Shown here piece after piece: positions 25,039-32,336 of a stretch of DNA of 64,000 nt; position 1 is the first letter of the stretch; every line of letters begins with the position of its first letter. Source of the stretch: Streptomyces phaeolivaceus. Its GTDB lineage: Bacteria; Actinomycetota; Actinomycetes; Streptomycetales; Streptomycetaceae. The notes under the pieces are model-generated. The model made no database searches. It worked only from the letters and a program-made list of their open reading frames with translations, and was not told the origin of the DNA. The position numbers and the translations under genes were made by a program. Location: contig NZ_CP045096.1 in NCBI RefSeq assembly GCF_009184865.1, positions 9,238,001 to 9,302,000 on the forward strand, read 5' to 3'.

Positions 25039-28000
25039 TCAACCCCGTCGCCCGCCGCACACCCTGCGGTAGGGCACGTCCTGCAGGTACGTCCGCCACT
25101 GCGCCCGCGTCAGGTCCTCGCCTCTCGTGCGCGCGCACACCGACGCGACCACGTGTGCCGGATCGAGGGTGTAGCGCTGAAGCGGGACGTGTGCGCTCGC
25201 GGCGTACAGTGTGCCGCTGTCGGCGCTGAACGCCACACTCTCGATCGCCTCGCCGGGCGTCGTCAGGAGCCCGCCGAGGGGCTGCTGCGTCGTGATGTCC
25301 CACAGCTGGAGGGATCCCTGGTCACCGCCGACCGCCAGGGTGCGCCCGTCGGGGCTGACCGCGAGGGTGCTCACGGCTTCCGCGCCGTCGTCGAGTAGAT
25401 CCGTGGATGTCCGGTCGGCCGGAGTGGGGAAGACGTTCCACAGCGTCCCGGTCTGCTCCCGCAGGTTCCCGTCCCACAGGGCCACCCTGCCCGCCATGTC
25501 CCCCGCCGCCAGCAGTGAGCCGTCCTCGGCGAAGGCGACGGCCCCGATCTGCTCCCCCTGGACGAGGCCGCGTCCGCTGACCCGACCGGTGCGGACGTCG
25601 GCGAAGCGGCTGTCGCCGACCAGGAGCCGGCCGTCGGGGCGCAGCGCCAGGTGGCTGCCGACCGGGGAGCCGAGGACCCTCGCTCTGCGATGGTGCGCGA
25701 CGTCCCACGTCTCGTTGCCCGGCTCACCGGAGTCGGTCACACGGGAGAGGTAGAGGGTTCGGGCGTCCCGGCCGACGGCGAGCGTGCTCACCGGCCCGGC
25801 CGACGGGCGGGCCGCCAGGTCCAGAGTCGTACGGCTCCGGCCCCTGGCCACGTCCCAGACCGTGAACCGCTGCGACGACATCCTCCCACCGGGAGCCGCG
25901 ACGCCGTAGACGAGCGTTCTGCCGTCGGGGGCGAACGCCAGCAGGGGAGAAGTGTCCTCCGGCAGCACCGGCTGAGCGCGGTCGGAGGAGACGGGCGTCG
26001 GCGCGGCCGGCAGGGTCCGCAGCAGCCCGCCGTCGCGGGTGTCGCGCAGTTCGACGCGGTAGCGGTCACCGACACGGCGGGCGGTGGCGAGCGTACGGCC
26101 GTCCGGTGCGAGCTGTGCCGCGTCCACCGGGGCGTCCTGCCAGGCGGGTGTGACCGCGGTGGTCAGGTCCACCGTGTGCACGGTCCCGCCTTCGAGGTAG
26201 CGCAGCACGGGGCGCTTCGGGTCCCAGGCCGGACCGCCGTACACATGCTCGTTGTGGAGGGGATACCGGAACACCGGTGCGGCGACGCCCACCCGCCACA
26301 CTCTGAGCTCCTCCGCGTCGGTGGTCGCGAGGAAGCGGCCGTTCGCGCTGAAGGCGGCGTACCGCACCCCGGGGTCATGGAGATCGGCCAGTTCGTTCCC
26401 CGACCGGACGTCCCAGACCCGTACGTCGTTCTCGGACACCGCGGCGAGACGACGCCCGCCGCCCAGCACCAGCATCGAGCGTTCCCCGTCGCAGATGTCG
26501 CCGTCCCGTGCCCAGGCGCCGGTCACCGTCCTGCCGGTGCCGAGGTCCCGTATCCGGGGCGCGCCCCCGAGCGGGCAGACCGCGACGAGCCTGCCGTCCG
26601 GGCTGGGCGCCACCAGCGCCTCGCTCTCCGCCCGCACGTCCAGGAGCCGTCTTCCGTCCGCGGCCGACCGCACCTGTATCCGGTAGCTGTCGTCGTCGCT
26701 GACGAGATAGTCATGGCCGGTGAAACCCACGAAGGACGACGCCGGCACACGGTCGGCGCGCCATTGCCCGGACCGTCCGGCGGCCGTGTCCCACAGCTGG
26801 ACGCCCCCCTTCTCCGAGACCGCCAGCAGCCGCCCGTCCCCGCTCGCCCCCTCGACGACGACGCCGCGCGGCAGCCGCCCCGACGCGATGGCCCGGTGAC
26901 CTGCCACGTCCCAGGTCCGCCACACCCGGCCGTCGACGCTGAGCAGCGTACGACCGGAGTCGACCAGGTAGCGCATGGTGTCACCGCCCGGCGCCGGGTC
27001 CACGAAGGTGTCCAGTTCAGGCTGGACGAGGGAACCCAGCAGCGCCCGCCGGGTCTCCGGCAGCTGGGCCACCTGCCAGGCGGCGACACCCAGCGACTGT
27101 GCCGTGTCCGGATCCGTGGTGCGCAGGGTGTTCGCGACGCCAGCGACCCGGCGTGCCGCGTCCTCGGTACGGCGGCGGTGGTTGTCCCGGCCCTGCTGGA
27201 CAGCGACGAGACCACCGCTCAGCGCCATCACCAGCACGACCGCGAGCGTCACGGCCAGGGTCCGGGCGCGGCGGACGGAACGGGCGGCGTCCCGGTGTTC
27301 GGCGTCGCGGGCCCGGAACGCGGCGACGAGGAAGGCACGTTCCGTCGCGGTCAGGGCCGGGTGCCGCTGATGGTCCGGGAACAGCTCCTGCGCCCGGGCC
27401 AGCCGGGCGCCCCGGTACAGCGTGCCCGGATCGCGGTCGTGCTCCAGCCACGCCCGGGCCGCCTCGGTCAGGCTCCGGTGGTGGAGCAGCCGGGTGCGGT
27501 CCTCCTCTATCCAGTCGTGCAGCCGTGGCCAGGAGGTGATCAGGGCCTCGTGGGCGAGGCGGACCTCGTTCTCGTCGACGGTCAGCAGACGGGCGGCGGC
27601 CAGCCGCTCCACCACCGGCGGCACGTCCGGGTCCTCCCACTCGTCCAGTTCGGCCCGGGAGAGCGGGCGGCGGGTGTCGGGGGTGCCGTGTCCCGGTTCG
27701 ACCATCCGCAGAAGCAGCCGGCGGGCGGCGGCGGCCTGCCGCGCGGACAGCCGGCCGTGGACCTCCTCGGCGCTCGCCGCGATCGCACCGCGCACCCCGC
27801 CGGCCGCCTCGTAGACGGACACCGTCAGCAGCCGTCCATGGCGCCGGCGCCAGGTCTCCAGCAGGGCGTGCGAGAGCATCGGCAGCGCGCCGGGCTGGTC
27901 CAGGACCTCGTCCACGACGCGCGCGGTCAGCTCCCGCTCGACCAGCAGCCCGACCGCCTGGGCCGGTCCGACCACCGCCTCGCGCAGTTCGTCCGCCGTC

Positions 28001-28809
28001 ATGGGGCCGATCAGGAGACCCGAGCCGAGAAGGGCGTCGGCCAGCTCGCGGTGCTCACCGCAGCGGGCGTAGAAGTCCGACCGCACCGCGATCAGCACCC
28101 GCAGCCGGCTCGCCGGGTCCCGGGCCGCGACCAGCAGATCGATGAACCGGGTGCGCTCCTGCGGGTCCCGGCAGAGCGTGAAGACCTCCTCGAACTGGTC
28201 GACCACGACCCAGCTCTCCGGCTCGTCCGCCCCCGGGGCGAGCAGATGGCCGTAGGTGGTGGCGGGCCTGGGGCCCGGGACCAGGATGCGCAGGGCCGCA
28301 GGCCGGCCCGTCTCCGCGATCCGCTCCTGAAGGCGGGGAATCAGCCCGGCGCGCAGGAGGGAGGACTTGCCGCAGCCGGACGCGCCGAACACCACCGCGA
28401 AACGGTGCTCGCACACCAGGTCCTGTACCTCGTTCACCAACCGGTCCCGGCCGAAGAACAGCGCGCGGTCGGCCGGCTCGAACCGGGTCAGCCCCCGGTA
28501 CGGCGACTCCGTCCGCGCCGTCCCCTCGTCGCGCACCGTCCGCGTCAGGGCCGCCCGCGCCTCCCGCCAGCGCGGTTCCCACGCGACCGGATCGCCGCCG
28601 CAGGCCCGCACATAGCCCTGGAGGACGGCCAGGGACGGCACGCGCTTTCCGCGGGCCGCCTCTGACAACGTTGCCGCGGAGAAGCCGGCGGCCTCCGTCA
28701 TGGCCCGGTAGGACGGGCTTCCGGCGGATCTGCGCAGCTCCCGCAACTCGTGCGCGAGCCGTTGAACAGGACCCTGCTCCGGCCCCAGCGGCCTCTCGGG
28801 GCGTCCCAT
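25039..28809 (-). CDS. nSTAND-type ATPase with N-terminal HTH, one TM helix and C-terminal WD40 repeats
   Basis: 1256 residues. An N-terminal Xre-like helix-turn-helix (about 17-75) is followed by a STAND P-loop domain: Walker A GASGCGKS at 142-149 and Walker B VVVDQFEEV at about 201-209. Winged-helix/helical segments follow. One hydrophobic helix (about 517-536) precedes a large WD40-like beta-propeller region (about 600-1256) with repeated LAxSPDGRxLAxG...W units. Such proteins are signal-sensing switches, and relatives occur as conflict-system or regulatory proteins in actinomycetes. No effector domain is recognised. ATG at 28809 with GGAGGT six bases upstream, preferred over ATG 28827. 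It stands alone between a terminator and a divergent secreted-protein gene. Confidence 0.9.
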   Translation of the reverse strand: MGRPERPLGPEQGPVQRLAHELRELRRSAGSPSYRAMTEAAGFSAATLSEAARGKRVPSLAVLQGYVRACGGDPVAWEPRWREARAALTRTVRDEGTARTESPYRGLTRFEPADRALFFGRDRLVNEVQDLVCEHRFAVVFGASGCGKSSLLRAGLIPRLQERIAETGRPAALRILVPGPRPATTYGHLLAPGADEPESWVVVDQFEEVFTLCRDPQERTRFIDLLVAARDPASRLRVLIAVRSDFYARCGEHRELADALLGSGLLIGPMTADELREAVVGPAQAVGLLVERELTARVVDEVLDQPGALPMLSHALLETWRRRHGRLLTVSVYEAAGGVRGAIAASAEEVHGRLSARQAAAARRLLLRMVEPGHGTPDTRRPLSRAELDEWEDPDVPPVVERLAAARLLTVDENEVRLAHEALITSWPRLHDWIEEDRTRLLHHRSLTEAARAWLEHDRDPGTLYRGARLARAQELFPDHQRHPALTATERAFLVAAFRARDAEHRDAARSVRRARTLAVTLAVVLVMALSGGLVAVQQGRDNHRRRTEDAARRVAGVANTLRTTDPDTAQSLGVAAWQVAQLPETRRALLGSLVQPELDTFVDPAPGGDTMRYLVDSGRTLLSVDGRVWRTWDVAGHRAIASGRLPRGVVVEGASGDGRLLAVSEKGGVQLWDTAAGRSGQWRADRVPASSFVGFTGHDYLVSDDDSYRIQVRSAADGRRLLDVRAESEALVAPSPDGRLVAVCPLGGAPRIRDLGTGRTVTGAWARDGDICDGERSMLVLGGGRRLAAVSENDVRVWDVRSGNELADLHDPGVRYAAFSANGRFLATTDAEELRVWRVGVAAPVFRYPLHNEHVYGGPAWDPKRPVLRYLEGGTVHTVDLTTAVTPAWQDAPVDAAQLAPDGRTLATARRVGDRYRVELRDTRDGGLLRTLPAAPTPVSSDRAQPVLPEDTSPLLAFAPDGRTLVYGVAAPGGRMSSQRFTVWDVARGRSRTTLDLAARPSAGPVSTLAVGRDARTLYLSRVTDSGEPGNETWDVAHHRRARVLGSPVGSHLALRPDGRLLVGDSRFADVRTGRVSGRGLVQGEQIGAVAFAEDGSLLAAGDMAGRVALWDGNLREQTGTLWNVFPTPADRTSTDLLDDGAEAVSTLAVSPDGRTLAVGGDQGSLQLWDITTQQPLGGLLTTPGEAIESVAFSADSGTLYAASAHVPLQRYTLDPAHVVASVCARTRGEDLTRAQWRTYLQDVPYRRVCGGRRG

Positions 28810-29064
28810 GTCCTGACCTCCGTACATCCAGTCAAAACGACATCAGGGTCATGACTCTATGTTTCGTCCGACGCCGGGTAAACGCCCCCAGGGGAATATC
28901 ACAGTTGTCCGGAGGTGACGGGAGGATGACATCGGACAACCCCCCGGCCGCCGGCCGGTTGACCGGAGTGACGAAAGGGAGGTGTCAGCCAACTCTTCGG
29001 TTGCCATCGTCGTGTCAGAGCCGGATCCCCGGCACATCGAGCGACCTGGAAAGCAGGAGCACGT

Positions 29065-29850
29065 ATGTCCCCCACCGTCACGACGCGGTCGGCCACCCAG
29101 CGCACCCGCCGGGCACGACGCGTCACCCTCCTCGGCGCCGCCCTCGCCGCGTCGAGCGCGCTTGTCGCGACCACCGCCACGGCCGCCTCCGCCGCCGACA
29201 CCATGCCCACCGAGCAGGAACTGCTCTCCCAGTGCAAGACCACCGCCGACTCCTGCAAGTTCGAGGCGACGTCGCTGTCCCGTGGCTTCGTCGGCGCGAA
29301 GCACCAGGTCGGCAACACCGTGTACAACTGCGGCGGCACCGTGCACCGCACCTGGTCCTGGTCGGAGACCACGGGCCAGTCCACCAACGCGAACATCTCC
29401 GCGACCCTGGCCTCCGCCCTGTGGGAGCCCATCTCGGTCTCCGCCACCGCGACGTTCGGCAAGACCTTCGACAAGTCCCACACGACCACGGTCAGCGTGG
29501 ACTACACCATGGAGCCCTACCACAAGGCGTGGATCAACCGGGGCACCGGCTACCAGATCATCCAGGGCGACTGGGAGCTGCACTTCGGCAAGCGCTACCA
29601 CGGCCACTACTACTGGTACGACAAGAACTACGAGTCCAAGATCGAGGACCCTGAAGGCGGCTGGGAGTCGTACAACTACGTCACCATGACCGACGCCGAG
29701 ATCAAGAGCCACTGCAACACCACGAACCCGACGGGCGTCAAGAAGAACAGCCTGACGCGCTACATCAAGGGCTCGACGGAGCTGAACGAGAAGAACGGCT
29801 GGAACTACGCCCGCGACCGGGGCCCCAGCTACTCCTCGTCCTCGTCCTGA
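29065..29850 (+). CDS. Secreted protein, possibly aerolysin/ETX-MTX2-like beta-pore-forming
   Basis: 261 residues. An Arg-rich N-terminus and hydrophobic stretch (about 20-40) end at an ASA/AD signal cleavage site near residue 43. The mature part has four Cys (two close together near the start, one in YNCGG, one in IKSHC) and a long Ser/Thr-rich alternating strand region (about 105-150) followed by an aromatic-rich HGHYYWYDKNY segment. Alternating polar/apolar Ser/Thr strands are typical of aerolysin-type transmembrane hairpins, but no diagnostic motif is present. It ends in a poly-Ser tail. No neighbour gene explains it; followed by a strong hairpin. Confidence 0.85.
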   Translation: MSPTVTTRSATQRTRRARRVTLLGAALAASSALVATTATAASAADTMPTEQELLSQCKTTADSCKFEATSLSRGFVGAKHQVGNTVYNCGGTVHRTWSWSETTGQSTNANISATLASALWEPISVSATATFGKTFDKSHTTTVSVDYTMEPYHKAWINRGTGYQIIQGDWELHFGKRYHGHYYWYDKNYESKIEDPEGGWESYNYVTMTDAEIKSHCNTTNPTGVKKNSLTRYIKGSTELNEKNGWNYARDRGPSYSSSSS

Positions 29851-29867
29851 GGCCGGCCCGGGTGGAA

Positions 29868-29899
29868 GGGCGGCGGCGTCCCCGGGGACGCCGCCGCCC
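29868..29899. terminator. Hairpin terminator
   Basis: Perfect 16-bp self-complementary GC-rich sequence (29868-29883 with 29884-29899) 17 bases after the secreted-protein stop. Confidence 0.8.
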
Positions 29900-29962
29900 T
29901 GCCCGGTACGGGAGCCGGATCGTCATGCGCGAGCCGGCTCCCCGGCGTGCGTCGCCCGGGGC

Positions 29963-30045
29963 CCTGGGCCGTGTCCGCGAAGTCCCGTCGTCGCGAGGCG
30001 GGCGGGACAGGCGGGACAGGCGGGACTTCGCGGACACGGCCCAGG
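29963..30045. repeat. 25-bp perfect inverted repeat with 9-bp tandem repeats in the loop
   Basis: Bases 29963-29987 are exactly complementary to 30021-30045. The 33-base spacer runs into nearly three tandem copies of GGCGGGACA (30001-30026), the last of which enters the right arm. It lies in the 506-base stretch 29851-30356, where no convincing gene is seen: one open frame runs through in phase with the ArsR gene but shows no protein-like composition. The structure is too long for an ordinary terminator and is already preceded by one at 29868. Confidence 0.8.
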
Positions 30046-30356
30046 TACGTGCGGTCTACGACGTGGCGCACGCCCGGTCCGACGCGCCGGCGCTTCGGCG
30101 ACGCCACGGTGCCGTGCGTCGCGCACCTCGAACGGGCCCGGCGAGGAAGGCCCGCGGCACCACGGTGGTGATCCCGGCGGCCGTGAGGAGGGAGGCCGTC
30201 CGGACCGCGGGCCCGGCCCCGGCCCCCGCGCCGGGCGTTGACGCGGAGACTCCCGGAGCCCCGGTCCGGCAACGAACCTCGACACAAGGACGGCCCACGC
30301 CTGGACTACGCTGGAACATGTCAACCGTCGCTGACCGATGGAGGGGGCGATCACCG

Positions 30357-30707
30357 GTGCCCGCGGACCTGGCTTTCGACGCACTCGCCGATCCCGTACG
30401 CCGCCAGATCCTGGGCGTACTGGCCGAACGCGAGGAGTGCACCGTGGGCGAGCTCGCCGAGCAGATCAGTAGCATCGGCCGTACCGGCGTCTCCAGCCAT
30501 CTGCGGATACTGAGGGCCGCCGGTCTGGTGACCGAGCGCAAGGCCGGCCGGTTCCGGCATTACTCGATCGATCCGGCAGGTCCCGCACGCGACGTCATCG
30601 CGACGCTGCAGGCGCTGTTCCAGGGGGCGCTCGCCGACGCGGGGCGCGCCGCCGCGACCGAGGCCGCGGTGGCCGACTCCGGTATCCAGGACAGCCGGTC
30701 CGCTTGA
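30357..30707 (+). CDS. ArsR-family winged-helix regulator
   Basis: 116 residues. It is essentially one winged helix-turn-helix: LADPVRRQILGVL, then CTVGELAEQI, RTGVSSHLRILRAAGLV and the wing TERKAGRFRHYSID. No metal-binding Cys cluster of the ArsR/SmtB metal sensors is present, so it is the non-metal type that often pairs with SRPBCC (AHSA1) proteins. GTG start at 30357, chosen because GGAGGGGG lies nine bases upstream; an ATG at 30318 has no such site. The next gene starts 12 bases on and carries an SRPBCC domain, so the two are one operon. Confidence 0.88.
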   Translation: MPADLAFDALADPVRRQILGVLAEREECTVGELAEQISSIGRTGVSSHLRILRAAGLVTERKAGRFRHYSIDPAGPARDVIATLQALFQGALADAGRAAATEAAVADSGIQDSRSA

Positions 30708-30719
30708 TGAGGTGACGTG

Positions 30720-32186
30720 ATGGCCGCACTCGTGCTGCCGGCCGAGGAGTGGACCGCCGCATCGCCGGTCACGACGTTCGGCCTGTTCGGGGCGGGTACG
30801 GGAGCGGGCTGGCTCTTCGACGCCGTGTGCGACCGCGTCGCGGTGGGCGCGGCGGTGCGGATGGCGGCTCCGCTCGGTGGTCAGGGCGCCGACACGGTGG
30901 AGATCATCGGTCGGATCGCCGTGGTGCGGCCGCCGTCACCGGTGCGTGAGCACGCCCGTGGCCGGGCCGGACCGGGCGGCCGTATCGAGATCGTGCACGA
31001 CCAGCCGTGGCGGGGCCGTATCAAGCTGCGCTTCGACGCCGACCGGGGCGGGACGCGGGTCCGGCTGTTCGCCGAACTGGACGAGGTCGGACTGGAGTGG
31101 CTGATGCGGCGCCGGGGTCTGCCGACCGGCCGGGCCTCCTCGCCGAATCCACGGCTCGGCCTGCTGACCAGCAAATCGGGTCCGGCGAGCCTGTTCGGGG
31201 GCGCGACGGACCACATGGCGACGCTCGCCGTCGAGGAGATCAACGCGGAGGGCGGGGTGCGGGGCCGGCCGGTGGAGCTGCTGGTCGGGGACGACGCCAC
31301 GGACCCCGCCGTCGGCGTGGCCGAGGCATGGCGGCTGGTCCGGGCCGGCTGCCGCACGATCCTGGTCGCCGGGACCTCCGCCACTTTCTTCGCGGTCTCG
31401 CGCACGCTCGCCGACACCGAGGTGCTCCTGGTGCAGCCCCAGATGAACGAGGGCGGTGGGGCCGGCCCGCTCCGTGTCCAGCTCGGTGAACGGCCGGCCG
31501 ACCAGCTGGCCGCGGCGGCGGGACCGCTGATGCGGGCGGTCGGCGCAAAACGCTGGTTCCTGGCGGGCAACGACTACTGCTGGCCACGCAGCACGCACGA
31601 GGCCGCCCGCCGGATCCTGCCGAGGTCGGGCGCCCAGCTGGTGGGGGAGCGGTTCGCCGCGCTGGGTACGAGCGACTTCACGGAGCTCATCGAGTCGGTG
31701 ACGGCCTCGGGGGCGGACATCGTGCTGTCCACGTTCGTGGGCGCGGACGCGGCGGCGTTCGAGCGGCAGTGCTTTGCCATGGGGCTGCGGGAGCGGTGCG
31801 TCACGCTCGCGCCGGCCATGGACGAATCCACGCTGGAGCATGTGGGAGCCGACGCCGCACCCGGTCTGTACGCCGTCTCCGGTTACGTCGAGCAGCTGGC
31901 CTCGTCCGACAACGCCGGACTTCTGTACCGCTACCGGGAGGCGTTCGGCCGCTGGGCGTCACCGCTGTCGACCCTGAGTGAATCGGTCTTCGAAGCGGTG
32001 CACATCTGGTGGTCCGCCGCACGCCGCGTCGGCGCGGACGAACCGAGGCTGATCGCCGCGGCCATGCGTGACGGCAGCTTCGAACTGCCGCGCGGCACCG
32101 TCACGTTGGACGACAGCGGCCGGGTCGCTCAGCACCTCTTCGTCTCCGAGGCCACGGGCGCCGGACTGCGACCGGCCTCGCTGTAG
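30720..32186 (+). CDS. SRPBCC (AHSA1-like) domain fused to AmiC/UrtA-type ligand-binding domain
   Basis: 488 residues, no signal peptide or lipobox, so cytosolic. Residues 1-135 form an SRPBCC-like domain (WLFDAVCDRVAVGAAVRM, PWRGRIKLRFD, GTRVRLFAELDEVGLEWLMRRRG). Residues 145-475 match the AmiC/UrtA/FmdD branch of periplasmic-binding proteins: RLGLLTSKSGP, GNDYCWPRSTHEAARRIL (283-300), FAALGTSDFTELI. In Pseudomonas, AmiC is a cytosolic amide sensor that controls an amidase operon. Here an amidase gene follows 150 bases downstream and an ArsR gene precedes. I infer an amide- or urea-sensing regulator acting with or on the ArsR protein. ATG at 30720 with GAGG seven bases upstream. Confidence 0.85.
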   Translation: MAALVLPAEEWTAASPVTTFGLFGAGTGAGWLFDAVCDRVAVGAAVRMAAPLGGQGADTVEIIGRIAVVRPPSPVREHARGRAGPGGRIEIVHDQPWRGRIKLRFDADRGGTRVRLFAELDEVGLEWLMRRRGLPTGRASSPNPRLGLLTSKSGPASLFGGATDHMATLAVEEINAEGGVRGRPVELLVGDDATDPAVGVAEAWRLVRAGCRTILVAGTSATFFAVSRTLADTEVLLVQPQMNEGGGAGPLRVQLGERPADQLAAAAGPLMRAVGAKRWFLAGNDYCWPRSTHEAARRILPRSGAQLVGERFAALGTSDFTELIESVTASGADIVLSTFVGADAAAFERQCFAMGLRERCVTLAPAMDESTLEHVGADAAPGLYAVSGYVEQLASSDNAGLLYRYREAFGRWASPLSTLSESVFEAVHIWWSAARRVGADEPRLIAAAMRDGSFELPRGTVTLDDSGRVAQHLFVSEATGAGLRPASL

Positions 32187-32256
32187 CCCGGCCGGGCGAG
32201 GGGGGAGAGGGCGGGTCGCCCGGGGAGCGTGGACGGCCGGTTAACCCGGACGTTAC

Positions 32257-32296
32257 GTCAATAAGTATTGACTCATTGACGCGATGTTCTAGGTTG
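32257..32296 (+). promoter_or_regulatory. Amidase promoter with overlapping dyad operator
   Basis: GTCAAT-AAGT-ATTGAC (32257-32272) is a perfect 6+6 dyad, and a third half-site ATTGAC follows at 32275-32280. TTGACT (32268-32273) and TAGGTT (32290-32295), spaced 16, look like a -35/-10 pair, so the dyad overlaps the -35. This is the natural binding place for the ArsR protein encoded upstream. Confidence 0.6.
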
Positions 32297-32336
32297 AGCC
32301 TGTTCCACCGGGTTTCTGTCCTGAAGGAGTCGTCCC

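Noticed and set aside
25651..28665. Open frame of about 1000 codons antisense to the nSTAND/WD40 gene
   Set aside because: High GC keeps complementary frames open. The translation is low complexity (Gly, Arg, Pro, Val) with no motif, while the minus-strand protein has Walker motifs and WD40 repeats.
29963..30045. Inverted repeat as insertion-sequence ends or a CRISPR unit
   Set aside because: The arms are only 33 bases apart with no transposase between, and the 9-base tandem repeats are far too short for a CRISPR array.
29862..30356. N-terminal extension of the ArsR protein by up to 165 residues
   Set aside because: Arg/Pro/Ala-rich and running through a 25-bp inverted repeat; GTG 30357 has a strong ribosome site and gives the usual ArsR length.
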